Below, one piece after another: positions 34,122 to 42,784 of a stretch of DNA of 64,000 nucleotides (its first letter is position 1; every line of letters begins with the position of its first letter). This DNA comes from Cyanobacteria bacterium GSL.Bin1 (GTDB lineage: Bacteria > Cyanobacteriota > Cyanobacteriia > Cyanobacteriales > Rubidibacteraceae): the NCBI GenBank assembly GCA_009909085.1, contig JAAANX010000044.1, positions 1 to 64,000 on the forward strand, read 5' to 3'. A program made the position numbers and the translations under genes. The notes below the pieces were generated by a model that saw nothing but the letters and a program-made list of their open reading frames with translations, was not told where the DNA came from and did not search any database.

Positions 34122-35166
34122 GGGGTAGTACCTCCTCTGGGAATTCAAACTGTTCGTGGGGTTGGTCATCCGGTGCCATCCAGGCGCGGAGACCTTCGTT
34201 TAATAAGATATTTTTCGTATAGAAGGTTTCAAACTCGGGATCTTCTGCGGCACGGATTTCTTGCGACACGAAGTCATAAGCCCGCAGGTTCAATCCTAAA
34301 CCAACTACTCCGACTGATGCCATCCACAGTCCAGTGACGGGGACAAACAGCATGAAGAAGTGTAACCAACGTTTGTTAGAGAACGCAATCCCAAAAATCT
34401 GACTCCAGAACCGGTTCGCGGTTACCATCGAGTAGGTTTCTTCCGATTGCGTTGGCTCGAAGGCGCGGAAGGTGTTGTTGCTGTCGCCCCCTTCATCAAA
34501 CAGGGTATTTTCTACGGTCGCGCCGTGAATTGCACACAGCAGCGCACCGCCTAAAATTCCGGCGACTCCCATCATGTGGAAGGGATTCAAGGTCCAGTTG
34601 TGGAATCCTTGGAAGAAGAGAATAAAGCGGAAGATGCCGGCGACCCCGAAGCTAGGAGCAAAGAACCAGCTCGATTGTCCGAGGGGATACATTAAGAAGA
34701 CGCTGACAAATACCGCAATCGGACCGGAGAACGCGATCGCGTTGTAAGGACGAACGCCGACCAAGCGGGCAATTTCAAACTGACGGAGCATAAACCCAAT
34801 CAGTCCGAAAGCACCGTGGAGGGCGACGAAACTCCAGAGTCCGCCGATTTGACACCAGCGGACAAAGTCCCAGTTGGCTTCGGGTCCCCACAAGAAGAGT
34901 AGGGAGTGTCCAAAAGCGTCTGCGGGGGTAGAGACGGCAACGGTTAAGAAGTTGCAGCCTTCTAAGTAAGAGCTGGCTAAACCGTGGGTGTACCAGGAAG
35001 TCACGAAGGTGGTTCCGGTGAGCCATCCCCCAATTGCCATGTAGGCACAAGGGAATAGCAGTAAACCCGACCAGCCAATAAAGACAAATCTGTCGCGCTT
35101 GAGCCAGTCATCGACGAGGTCGAAGACTCCTCTTTGTTGTTGGGCGCGTCCTACTGCAATAGTCAT
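34105..35166 (-). CDS. psbD: Photosystem II reaction-centre protein D2
   Basis: D2 pairs with D1 in the photosystem II core. The 353-residue protein keeps TyrD at 160, His197 (special-pair chlorophyll), and iron ligands His214 and His269. The last is one position later than usual because of one extra residue in the cytoplasmic D-E loop ([12 protein letters not shown]). The lumenal stretch reads [11 protein letters not shown] where most cyanobacteria known to me have a GPEAQG form; this makes it a divergent but complete D2. GGAG about eight bases before ATG 35166 is the ribosome site. The 254 bp between psbD and the divergent YtxH gene holds both promoters, AT-rich with one HIP1 site. Confidence 0.97.
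   Translation of the reverse strand: MTIAVGRAQQQRGVFDLVDDWLKRDRFVFIGWSGLLLFPCAYMAIGGWLTGTTFVTSWYTHGLASSYLEGCNFLTVAVSTPADAFGHSLLFLWGPEANWDFVRWCQIGGLWSFVALHGAFGLIGFMLRQFEIARLVGVRPYNAIAFSGPIAVFVSVFLMYPLGQSSWFFAPSFGVAGIFRFILFFQGFHNWTLNPFHMMGVAGILGGALLCAIHGATVENTLFDEGGDSNNTFRAFEPTQSEETYSMVTANRFWSQIFGIAFSNKRWLHFFMLFVPVTGLWMASVGVVGLGLNLRAYDFVSQEIRAAEDPEFETFYTKNILLNEGLRAWMAPDDQPHEQFEFPEEVLPRGNAL
34131..34136 (-). promoter_or_regulatory. psbC ribosome binding site inside psbD
   Basis: AGGAGG on the minus strand, nine bases before the GTG at 34121, lies within the last codons of psbD. It fixes the psbC start. Confidence 0.9.
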
Positions 35167-35420
35167 TGCTAATACTCCAATTTTCTATGGATATTGGTTT
35201 GCTATTTATGATTACTAGCTTGCCTTTAAGCAAACTTTGGGCAAATGTGTCAGAAAAGTTTACTTTTCTTTACTAAAACTATCATAATCTAACTTTTCTT
35301 AATTTTCCACTCTTCCTTAAAGAAGTTTTAAGTTTTGTTAAGTTGGTGCGCGATCGCGCACAGGAGCAGGGTAAAAATGTCAAACTGTTTGCTGTAGGGA
35401 ACTTTGGTCACTGAACTCTT

Positions 35421-35759
35421 ATGGCGAAGCGCGGGATTAGTGCTTTTATTGGCGGCATCGCTCTTGGTAGTGCGATCGGCGCAGTGGTCGGACTGCTGGT
35501 TGCTCCTCGTTCTGGACGGGAGACCAGACAGACCTTAAAAAAATCAGCACAAGCACTACCAGAAATGGCAGAAGATGTTTCTAGTAGTGTGCAGTGGCAA
35601 GCCACTCGTTTCTCAGAAAGCACCTTACATAGGTGGGATGGGACATTGAATCGTCTCAAAAGCGCGATCGCGGCAGGAATTGAAGCCAGTAGAATGGAAA
35701 CAGCAACGGTTGAAGAACAGCCAGACGCTTCCTCCGATCAAAAATCAAGTACAGAATGA
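35421..35759 (+). CDS. YtxH-domain small membrane-associated protein
   Basis: The 112-residue protein has an N-terminal Gly-rich hydrophobic helix followed by LLVAPRSGRETRQTLK, the YtxH signature. Family members are found in general stress responses; function is unclear. It opens a four-gene run with cobQ, and its TGA overlaps the next ATG (ATGA at 35756-35759), indicating translational coupling. It shares a divergent promoter area with psbD. Confidence 0.88.
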   Translation: MAKRGISAFIGGIALGSAIGAVVGLLVAPRSGRETRQTLKKSAQALPEMAEDVSSSVQWQATRFSESTLHRWDGTLNRLKSAIAAGIEASRMETATVEEQPDASSDQKSSTE

Positions 35760-36160
35760 CCACGACGCGTAAAACTTCACCCATCGAATATCCGAAACGA
35801 ACCATTCAACGCGCTCAACGCGCCCTGCAGTGTTCGCCGTTTCGATTAAAACTATTTCAAGCGCTGCGATCGCGCAGTGTTCCCCTGAGCCAAATTGCTC
35901 ATCAATCTGGCGTCGATAACCAATATAGCAGTGTCGTCCTCTCAGAATTAAAAGCTGAAAATGAACTGGCTTGGCTGATTCAGGTGGGCTTATTACGGCG
36001 TGAAGTGGACGGACAAGGAATTACCGATAGTTTTCGTCTCACCCCCTTAGGACGACAAATTGTTGCCATATGGGAACAGGAAACTGATGAGATTCCCTCT
36101 CCCTCTTGGCTAGAGAAACTGCACAATTTTACGATTCGTTCGTTTCGTTCCCCCTTTTAA
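35756..36160 (+). CDS. Small winged-helix-like protein (Npun_F0494 type)
   Basis: The 134-residue protein has a helix-turn-helix-like region (LSQIAHQSGVDNQYSSVVLSEL) and FRLTPLGRQIVAIW, which looks like a wing. It resembles a cyanobacterial family I recall as Npun_F0494, with no established function. It overlaps the YtxH gene by four bases and ends 6 bp before cobQ, so it is likely expressed with cobQ and may regulate or accompany it. Confidence 0.75.
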   Translation: MTTTRKTSPIEYPKRTIQRAQRALQCSPFRLKLFQALRSRSVPLSQIAHQSGVDNQYSSVVLSELKAENELAWLIQVGLLRREVDGQGITDSFRLTPLGRQIVAIWEQETDEIPSPSWLEKLHNFTIRSFRSPF

Positions 36161-36166
36161 GTTTTC

Positions 36167-37645
36167 ATGAAACAAGCCTTGATGGTTGTGGGTGCCACCT
36201 CTCACGCCGGGAAATCACTCCTTTGTGCTGCTATTTGTCGCCTGTTAAGCCGTCAGGGTTGGCGAGTCAGTCCCTTCAAAGGACAAAACATGGCACTCAA
36301 TGCTTATGTCACTAATGCCGGAGATGAGATTGGGTATGCCCAAGCGGTGCAAGCCTGGGCAGCAGGAATAGAACCGACCGTAGAAATGAACCCCATTCTC
36401 CTCAAACCGCAAGGGGATATGACCTCGCAAGTCATTCTCAACGGGAAAGCTGTGAGACGGACTCAAGCCCAACAATATTACGAGCAATACTTTGAGCGGG
36501 GTTGGGCTGCGATTAAAAGGGCACTGGCAGTATTAAGTGAAACGTACGACTATATTGTCTGTGAAGGGGCAGGAAGTCCTGCTGAAATTAATCTTATGCA
36601 CCGCGACTTAACGAATATGCGCGTTGCGGAATATCTTAATGCTCCCACTTTACTCGTAGTCGATATCGAACGCGGAGGCTCTTTTGCCCATATCATTGGC
36701 ACCTTAGAAATTTTAAAACACGCTAATGCCGGACACCATCTGGTGAAAGGCATCCTCATTAATAAGTTTCGCGGACAGCAATCGATCTTACAACCGGGGA
36801 TTGAATGGGTGGAAACCTATACCGGTATTCCCGTTGTGGGTGTGATTCCTTATTTACAACAAGCGTTTCCCGCAGAAGACTCTCTAGATTTATTAGAACG
36901 TCGCGGACGGAAACGTAACACGGATCTCACCATTGCCATTATTCATCTGCCCAAAATTGCTAATTTCACAGATTTTGACCCGCTAGAGGCGGAAACTAGT
37001 GTTAACTTGCGTTATGTTCGTCCAGAAGAGGAATTAGGGAATCCCGATGCGGTGATTCTCCCAGGTTCTAAAACCACGATTACCGACTTACAAACCTTAC
37101 AAGCAACTGGAATGGCAGCTGCACTGCAAGCCTACGCCAAAAAAGGAGGAATCATTTTCGGCATCTGCGGTGGTTTTCAAATGTTAGGAGAAACTTTAAG
37201 CGACCCGGATGGCTTAGAAGGGGAACCGGGGAACTACGAGGGGTTAGGCTTATTTCCTTTACAAACCATCATCACGGGTGAAAAACTGACCCGTCAGCGT
37301 ACTGTACAAGCAATTTTTCCGGAAAGTAATACTCCGATTACTGGTTATGAAATTCATCAAGGGCGCACTCGTTTCACCACTGAGTCGGAAATATTAATGC
37401 CTTTGTTTAAGGATGCAGACTTAGGTTATGTCAATCCACAACAATCGGTTTGGGGTTGTTATTTACATGGACTCTTTGAAAATGGCACCTGGCGTAGACA
37501 ATGGCTCAACCAATTACGACAGAGAAAAGGACTCTCTCCCCTAGAGACGAATGTTCCGCACCATCGCCAACAACGGGAGGAAGTTCTCGATGCTGTAACC
37601 GATATAATAGAAAACCATTTGGACTTAACCCCTTTATTAAAATGA
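36167..37645 (+). CDS. cobQ: Cobyric acid synthase
   Basis: CobQ amidates four side chains of adenosylcobyrinic a,c-diamide with glutamine and ATP in cobalamin synthesis. The 492-residue protein has the N-terminal ATP-binding part (VGATSHAGKSLLCAA) and the class-I-like glutamine amidotransferase part. In the latter, the nucleophile is Cys334 in GICGGFQMLG and the His is 434 in YLHGLFEN. Length is normal. It sits in a run with YtxH, the winged-helix-like gene and a 2Fe-2S protein; the last overlaps its stop codon by four bases. Other cobalamin genes are not in the window. Confidence 0.97.
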   Translation: MKQALMVVGATSHAGKSLLCAAICRLLSRQGWRVSPFKGQNMALNAYVTNAGDEIGYAQAVQAWAAGIEPTVEMNPILLKPQGDMTSQVILNGKAVRRTQAQQYYEQYFERGWAAIKRALAVLSETYDYIVCEGAGSPAEINLMHRDLTNMRVAEYLNAPTLLVVDIERGGSFAHIIGTLEILKHANAGHHLVKGILINKFRGQQSILQPGIEWVETYTGIPVVGVIPYLQQAFPAEDSLDLLERRGRKRNTDLTIAIIHLPKIANFTDFDPLEAETSVNLRYVRPEEELGNPDAVILPGSKTTITDLQTLQATGMAAALQAYAKKGGIIFGICGGFQMLGETLSDPDGLEGEPGNYEGLGLFPLQTIITGEKLTRQRTVQAIFPESNTPITGYEIHQGRTRFTTESEILMPLFKDADLGYVNPQQSVWGCYLHGLFENGTWRRQWLNQLRQRKGLSPLETNVPHHRQQREEVLDAVTDIIENHLDLTPLLK

Positions 37646-37878
37646 GTGTACAGGTTCATTTTCTTCCCGACGATGTCATCATTGAAGCTGAACCCGGCGA
37701 ACCAGTTTTACAGGTAGCCGAACGCGCTGGACTGTTTATTCCCACTGGTTGCATGATGGGATCTTGTCATGCTTGTGAAGTGGAATTAGAAGATGGAACG
37801 CCCTTTTGTGCTTGTATTAGCGCCATTCCCGAGGAGGAAAAATTCGTAATCAACTTAATTGATGATCCCATTTGGTAA
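37642..37878 (+). CDS. Small 2Fe-2S ferredoxin-like protein
   Basis: The 78-residue protein has the beta-grasp ferredoxin start and Cys motif CMMGSCHAC (C-x4-C-x2-C) followed by a further C-A-C pair about 10 residues later, for one 2Fe-2S cluster. The spacer before the last Cys is far shorter than the about 29 residues of photosynthetic ferredoxins, so it is a different electron carrier. Its ATG overlaps the cobQ stop (ATGA at 37642-37645). Reduction of the cobalt corrin or another partner could need such a carrier, but this is inference. Confidence 0.85.
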   Translation: MSVQVHFLPDDVIIEAEPGEPVLQVAERAGLFIPTGCMMGSCHACEVELEDGTPFCACISAIPEEEKFVINLIDDPIW

Positions 37879-37982
37879 AAAGTAGAGAAGGTCTGCATCA
37901 TGGAAAACAAGCAGCACTCAAACTCTCTATGATTTAGTTTCTCGACAAAATAAGTCGCAGCAATTTACCTGATTCGCTATGC

Positions 37983-38462
37983 TTAGTTCAACGCCTTGAT
38001 TATATAATCAATGTAGCTATTTATTTTTTGAGCAGCTTTCCCAGTTAAGCCATGATTACTCTTAACGTAACCTAGGGCTTTTACATACCATACGGGTGAA
38101 TGATCCAAAGCGGTTAAGGATTCAGAAAAATCTATAAGAAGGTAATCATCAAGTAATTCTTTTCCACCACCGGCTAAAGACCATGCAAGAGACTTGAGTA
38201 TCAGGCTTACCATTTCTAAGATTTCACCATATTTCTGTTTATACTGTTCAGTTTCTAGTCCTTGCTTTGCGCCTTGTGGTATCAAAAACTCATGAAAAAT
38301 TAAATCACTAGCCTTTTTAGTAAGATCTTCAATATTTTCTGTAATCTGTCTTGCTGCATTCAGGCGATCAACTTTTTCTTGAAGTGTACTTACAACTTGA
38401 TTTAGGTTATCCGAACCAATAGAGTTTTTTCTTCTTGTTTCTGATAAAAGGGTATTGACCAC
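37983..38462 (-). CDS. Orphan hypothetical protein, helical
   Basis: This 159-residue protein is predicted to be alpha-helical, with coiled-coil-like VVSTLQEKVDRLNAARQ near the N terminus and no membrane segment. No family was recognised. It is divergent from the two-TM gene at 38550; the 87 bp between them must hold both promoters. The pair interrupts otherwise ordinary housekeeping genes and lacks HIP1 sites, suggesting an accessory insertion. Confidence 0.65.
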   Translation of the reverse strand: MVNTLLSETRRKNSIGSDNLNQVVSTLQEKVDRLNAARQITENIEDLTKKASDLIFHEFLIPQGAKQGLETEQYKQKYGEILEMVSLILKSLAWSLAGGGKELLDDYLLIDFSESLTALDHSPVWYVKALGYVKSNHGLTGKAAQKINSYIDYIIKALN

Positions 38463-38549
38463 AGCGACTTCCTTATTAATTACCTGTCTATGTAAATCTA
38501 TGATAACGTTTTGGAGGATGTTGGATTTTGATGAATAACAATAAAAAAA

Positions 38550-39014
38550 GTGGGCTTACTAGACAAATTCAACAAAGATCTGGATAGTGGTATTGAGGCT
38601 TTTTACTCAAAAGAGCTAGAGAGTTACAGAACAATGTTTAATAAAGTTCAGTCTCAAGCTCTAGAAAAGTGTAAAACAGGCGTGCCGTTTTGGAGAAGGT
38701 TACATTACGGAGCAGCTTCATCATCAATCATATCTTCTCTGGGGTCTTTGATCTTGACTTTTTCAGATCATCAGGGTTGGATTATTGCTTTATCTATAAC
38801 TTCAGCTCTCTCAATAACAGTGATTATAGTTTTTAATCCTTCAAAACGCCAAGCCGAACTAAAACAGTTAAAACAATTATGTGAGTCGATAGATCAAGAT
38901 TTCATTTTCACCGAACAAGACTTGAAGAAAAAACCAGATCTTTATAAGCAAGCCATTTTAACTCGTCTTGCAAATGAGATCAAAAACTTAAGTCAAAAAG
39001 TCAATAACTTCTGA
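38550..39014 (+). CDS. Orphan two-TM protein, possibly SLATT/DUF4231-like
   Basis: The 154-residue protein starts with GTG at 38550. It has a helical region (1-about 50), two membrane segments separated by a short loop (about 52-70 and 77-95), and a helical, Lys-rich tail. Two-TM proteins with this plan include SLATT effectors of bacterial defence systems and DUF4231 proteins; the resemblance is in shape only. Its divergent neighbour is also an orphan. No nucleotide cyclase or SLOG partner is visible, which weakens the defence idea. Confidence 0.6.
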   Translation: MGLLDKFNKDLDSGIEAFYSKELESYRTMFNKVQSQALEKCKTGVPFWRRLHYGAASSSIISSLGSLILTFSDHQGWIIALSITSALSITVIIVFNPSKRQAELKQLKQLCESIDQDFIFTEQDLKKKPDLYKQAILTRLANEIKNLSQKVNNF

Positions 39015-39142
39015 GGTGACCGTAACTAGGGCAAACCAGGGCAATTACCGGGAGTTAGATAAAATTAGCCTGCACAAAGTTCTCTTCCTTTCTGCAAAGA
39101 TGTCGATCAATTATTAAGTGATCGAGGTTTTATGGAGAATAA

Positions 39143-39652
39143 CTATTTCAACAGCCATTTTGGAGACGTGAGTAAAAATAATTCGCTTTGTCCAAGTGGC
39201 GATTGATCGTCTGGACAGTTCAAACCAATCACGCCTGCTTTCTTCACCACGAGCTTTTGCTGCGTTTTTCCCCAGACTAATGATTCTGCCCAGTTGCCTA
39301 AGTCGGGTTGATGACCCACTAGCGCAAGGGTTCCCGAATGATGACTACCCTCAGTTTGCCAATGCTGCCACCACTGCACCCAATCTTTAATGTTTCCACC
39401 GGGGGCTAAAGGAGGAAAGGTTTCTAAGGTTTGTGTTAATCCCACATCACGCAAAATTTCTGCCGTTTGCATTGCCCGTACTAGGGGACTGGTTAAAATG
39501 AGGTCGAACGTCACGCCCACTGCTTGCATTTGTTGGGCAACTTTTTTGGTTTTCTTTTGTCCTTCTGCGGTTAAAGCGCGCGTTTCATCCGGTTGAGAGG
39601 GGGCGCGATCCACAGCGATTCCGTGGCGAATTAAATAAACTGTTTTGGACAT
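39143..39652 (-). CDS. sixA: Phosphohistidine phosphatase SixA-like
   Basis: The 169-residue protein is a histidine phosphatase of the SixA group, with the catalytic RHG at 9-11 (LIRHGIA) and a second His in LVGHQPDLG. SixA removes phosphate from phosphohistidine in signalling or PTS proteins. It lies 3 bp downstream of the DHH phosphoesterase gene on the same strand, which suggests one transcript for two phosphatases. A 128 bp spacer to the orphan two-TM gene has no gene. Confidence 0.9.
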   Translation of the reverse strand: MSKTVYLIRHGIAVDRAPSQPDETRALTAEGQKKTKKVAQQMQAVGVTFDLILTSPLVRAMQTAEILRDVGLTQTLETFPPLAPGGNIKDWVQWWQHWQTEGSHHSGTLALVGHQPDLGNWAESLVWGKTQQKLVVKKAGVIGLNCPDDQSPLGQSELFLLTSPKWLLK

Positions 39653-39655
39653 AAT

Positions 39656-40915
39656 TTAATCGGTATTAATTACACTGTCGTCAGGATTGACTAAACGGAG
39701 GAGTTTCTGTTTAATTTGGGTATCAAACACTTCCCATTTCAACTTCGCATAGTCGGAATGTTCATTAAACCCGTATAAAAATCCTAACGGTACTTCAAAA
39801 CCACCTGCCATATAACGTCCACCGCCAAAGTAGCGCCCTTGCGTATCTTGACCGAAAGCTTCTTTAATAAATTCATCGGGATCCAAAGTCAGCTTACTGG
39901 TGCGTAAAGAACCAATGACCACTTCTAACTCTTCGTGTTCATTGTGAACGATGCCATAGACAACCGCAGTATGCACATTTTCTTCTGTAACGAGGAAGTC
40001 CGCGGCTTGCGGAATAGCATCGCGGTCATCATAGCGTAAATAACCCACTCCCGCGATCGAGAAATTATTTTGCACCAGACGATTGCGTAGCGACCGTTCA
40101 ATTACATCCATAACTCGCTTGGAACGAGAGGTTTGCAAAACGGCATTTAAGAGCTGTACATCATAAAACCGGCTGAGATAAGCAGCCGCTAAAAAGTCTT
40201 CTTCTTGGGCTTGCATCAAACGATTCGTATCGGAACGCAAGCCATGCATTAGTGCTGTTGCGCATTTGACGTGCTTACTATTACTGGTGTTGAAATTTAA
40301 TAAGCCGGCTTGAATATACTGGGTGAGAATAGTAGCTGTGGCTCGGGTTTGATTTCGCAAATCCACAAATTCTCCATTGGCTTCTCCTTGATCACTGTGA
40401 TGGTCGATAATCACTGTCACCGGGAGTTCTTGTTCACGAACCAAGGGCATTAACTGACTTGTCGTACCTTGGGTATCAATCAAAACACAGCCTTGATACA
40501 CCGATAAATCTCTTTCCTTCAGCGTTTGAATGCCCCATCGCTTTGCTGGAAGACCGGTTAATTTGACTAAAGCAATATTTTCCTGATGAGATAAAATTCC
40601 GGCATAAACAATATCACACTGAATTTCGTATTGTTGGGCAATGAGTTGATAAGCCCAAGCACTCGAAAGGGCATCGGGATCGGGAAAGTCTTGAATAATA
40701 ACGAGTTGTCTTTCCCCTCGATGACGCTCTAAGGTTTCCTTGAAAGCCTCAATAATCTGGTTTAAGGAGATATCAGTCTTGTTATATCGCTGATCTCCTT
40801 CTAGATGATTTGAGGAGGAGGTGTGGTTGACCTCTGGCATTTCTTCTGCTTCAACCGAATTGCCATTGGCTTGAGAATATCGAGAATTGGGATCAAAAAT
40901 CAGGTTAGATGACAT
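39656..40915 (-). CDS. DHH family phosphoesterase (NrnA-like)
   Basis: The 419-residue protein has the DHH motif at 171-173 (VIIDHHSDQG), the DHHA1-like C-terminal region with GGGRYMAGG, and a leading motif FPDPDALSS. In NrnA the first motif starts with a metal-binding His (HxxPDxDAxGS); here Gln takes that place. Relatives degrade nano-RNAs or cleave 3'-phosphoadenosine phosphate or cyclic dinucleotides; this one has not been assigned a substrate. An about 60-residue N-terminal extension, acidic and Ser-rich, precedes the domain. It is followed by sixA after 3 bp. Confidence 0.88.
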   Translation of the reverse strand: MSSNLIFDPNSRYSQANGNSVEAEEMPEVNHTSSSNHLEGDQRYNKTDISLNQIIEAFKETLERHRGERQLVIIQDFPDPDALSSAWAYQLIAQQYEIQCDIVYAGILSHQENIALVKLTGLPAKRWGIQTLKERDLSVYQGCVLIDTQGTTSQLMPLVREQELPVTVIIDHHSDQGEANGEFVDLRNQTRATATILTQYIQAGLLNFNTSNSKHVKCATALMHGLRSDTNRLMQAQEEDFLAAAYLSRFYDVQLLNAVLQTSRSKRVMDVIERSLRNRLVQNNFSIAGVGYLRYDDRDAIPQAADFLVTEENVHTAVVYGIVHNEHEELEVVIGSLRTSKLTLDPDEFIKEAFGQDTQGRYFGGGRYMAGGFEVPLGFLYGFNEHSDYAKLKWEVFDTQIKQKLLRLVNPDDSVINTD

Positions 40916-41004
40916 TGTTTAACCAGAATATTAGACTCAACCGCTATGTTATCGAAGGCAGCCCAAATAGGGTTAGAGGTGCTGGTCGATATTTGGGCGT
41001 TTCC

Positions 41005-41058
41005 TAATTGTGACTTGCCTTTTAGGAAAAAGACAAGTCATCTTTGGTCACAAGTTAG
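41005..41058. promoter_or_regulatory. Two mutually exclusive hairpins upstream of the DHH phosphoesterase gene
   Basis: TGACTTG-C-CTTTT (41011-41023) pairs with AAAAAG-A-CAAGTCA (41027-41040) to make a near-perfect 30-base hairpin. TAATTGTGAC (41005-41014) can instead pair with GTCACAAGTTA (41048-41058), with one bulged base. The two share the TGAC segment, so they exclude one another. They are 90-140 bp upstream of the start of the phosphoesterase and might act in its 5' untranslated RNA or be a terminator for the HNH gene. Confidence 0.5.
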
Positions 41059-41176
41059 CTCAATAACGGCATATGCAGCGTCCTGTAGGAGCCTGGATAT
41101 AAACCGTTAGTCGATTTTCTTGATTTGCTTCTGGTTTTTATGTTACTCTCTTTTAACGCAAGGTTCAGTGAGGAGC

Positions 41177-41677
41177 CTACTGAATACCAATTACATATTT
41201 CCGCCATTCCTGATTACGATTCCCTTGAATGTGCCGAGCCAATTCAAAGTGGAGGCTACTGTACGGACGGCGCGGTGGACGAGAGAGAGGCATTTCTGCT
41301 TCCCTGGGAGTGCGACTCCCTTTCTTTACGTTACAGCGCACACAAGCAGCGACAATGTTTTCCCAAGTGTCGCCACCGCCACGAGAGCGAGGAATAACGT
41401 GATCTAAGGTGAGTTGATCGCCTTTATAGCCACAGTATTGGCAACGATTGCTATCACGTTCTAAAATATTCCGACGAGTTAAAGGGATTTCTTTATAGGG
41501 AACGCGGACATAGTACCGCAAACGAATCACTGTGGGTAAGGGGAAGCCAGTGTAAATCAGTTTACCGTTATATTCCAGTTGTTCAGCTTTCCCTTTGAGC
41601 AACAAAACTACCGCTCGTCGCCAACTGGTGAGGTTGAGCGGTTCGTAGGAGGCGTTTAGCACCAAAACCTTGCTCAT
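41177..41677 (-). CDS. HNH endonuclease family protein
   Basis: The 166-residue protein has a CQYCG-x-LTLDHVIPRSRGG-x-NIVAACVRCN core: two CxxC pairs around the HNH catalytic His and Asn. Short stand-alone HNH proteins of this type are common in cyanobacteria and may act in DNA repair; they are not tied to an insertion element here. The N terminus, KVLVLNASYEPLNLTSWRRA, is typical of this subgroup. No partner gene is nearby. Confidence 0.92.
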   Translation of the reverse strand: MSKVLVLNASYEPLNLTSWRRAVVLLLKGKAEQLEYNGKLIYTGFPLPTVIRLRYYVRVPYKEIPLTRRNILERDSNRCQYCGYKGDQLTLDHVIPRSRGGGDTWENIVAACVRCNVKKGSRTPREAEMPLSRPPRRPYSSLHFELARHIQGNRNQEWRKYVIGIQ

Positions 41678-41771
41678 GGGCTCAAAATCTAAATCTAATT
41701 TAATATTACTCCAGATGTTAGCACAGACTGTTTTTAGTTTGAGAATTTTTCGTTTAAGGAAAGTTTAACAA

Positions 41772-42662
41772 TTAGCGGGAAGCAGGATAAATTTTCTGAG
41801 CAATTCTGAGTTTAGCAGAACGAGCACGGGGGTTCTGGCGAGTTTCTTCGGCGCTAGCGATCATCGGTTTTTTAGTGACAACTTGTAGTTCAGGGTGTTC
41901 CCGAAAGCTGTGTTTGACGATGCGATCTTCTAAACTATGAAAGCTAATTATGGCAATTCTAGCGCCGGGTTTCAGCCAGTTGGGGGCAATTTCTAAGAAG
42001 GTTTTTAGGTTGTCCAGTTCATGATTAACAGCGATGCGGAGGGCTTGAAAAACACGAGTGGCTGGGTGAATTCTGCCATATCTTTTCTGAGGTGGAAAAC
42101 AAAGCGCGATCGCGTTCGCTAGTTCCGTTGTCGTGTAAAAGGGTCTTTTTTGTAACAGTCTACGGGCAATTTTCCGGGAATATCTTTCTTCGCCATAATG
42201 ATAAAAAATATCCGCTAAAGTGGTTTCATCCCAATGATTAATAATTTCAGCAGCCGTTAGAGATTGATGAGAATTCATCCGCATATCTAAATCGCCTTCT
42301 TTTTGGAAACTAAACCCTCTTGTCGCGGTATCAAGTTGAGTTGAACTCACACCTAAATCCGCAAGAATGCCATCAAATTGTTGTCCTTTGGGGTCATAAT
42401 CGGCAAAGTTAACGTGGTAAAATTCAACGGCAGGGTAAGGAGCAAAGGCTAATTTTTCTTTTGCTGCTGCGATCGCGCTTTCATCTTGATCCAAGGCTGT
42501 GATTTTAACGTTATCTGCTGCCTTCAAGATCAGCTCACTGTGTCCCCCTCCCCCAACGGTTGCATCCAAATAATGTCCATTTTCTTTAATTGCTAATTCT
42601 TGGATCACCATCTCAGGCAAAACAGGAAGATGGAAAAAAGGTTGTTTTTCGTCTTGGTTCAT
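41772..42662 (-). CDS. rsmH: 16S rRNA (cytosine-1402-N4) methyltransferase
   Basis: RsmH (MraW) methylates N4 of C1402 in 16S rRNA using S-adenosylmethionine. The 296-residue protein has the family start [16 protein letters not shown]-binding [11 protein letters not shown] and [12 protein letters not shown], and the C-terminal [13 protein letters not shown] block. It is divergent from the GT39-like gene at 42785. No cell-division genes of the dcw cluster lie beside it, which is usual for cyanobacteria. Confidence 0.97.
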   Translation of the reverse strand: MNQDEKQPFFHLPVLPEMVIQELAIKENGHYLDATVGGGGHSELILKAADNVKITALDQDESAIAAAKEKLAFAPYPAVEFYHVNFADYDPKGQQFDGILADLGVSSTQLDTATRGFSFQKEGDLDMRMNSHQSLTAAEIINHWDETTLADIFYHYGEERYSRKIARRLLQKRPFYTTTELANAIALCFPPQKRYGRIHPATRVFQALRIAVNHELDNLKTFLEIAPNWLKPGARIAIISFHSLEDRIVKHSFREHPELQVVTKKPMIASAEETRQNPRARSAKLRIAQKIYPASR

Positions 42663-42784
42663 TCTTGGATGCAGTTAACTGTTTATGAGAATATATCTTT
42701 AGGATTTGTATTTCCTGAGAACAGGGCTTTACTGGAAGTATGGTCTTTCTCCTGCAAGCATAACATTTACATTTACCCTTGAGG

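Noticed and set aside
34122-34169. psbC start at ATG 34169
   Set aside because: It adds 16 residues unlike CP43; the GTG at 34121 has a strong ribosome site and the normal overlap with psbD.
37501-37641. Upstream part of the frame of the 2Fe-2S gene, overlapping cobQ
   Set aside because: The added residues are the cobQ coding sequence read in another frame; ATG at 37642 gives the ferredoxin-like start and a four-base overlap.
41120-41407. Plus-strand open frames over the HNH gene
   Set aside because: They are antisense to the clear HNH endonuclease and have no family features.
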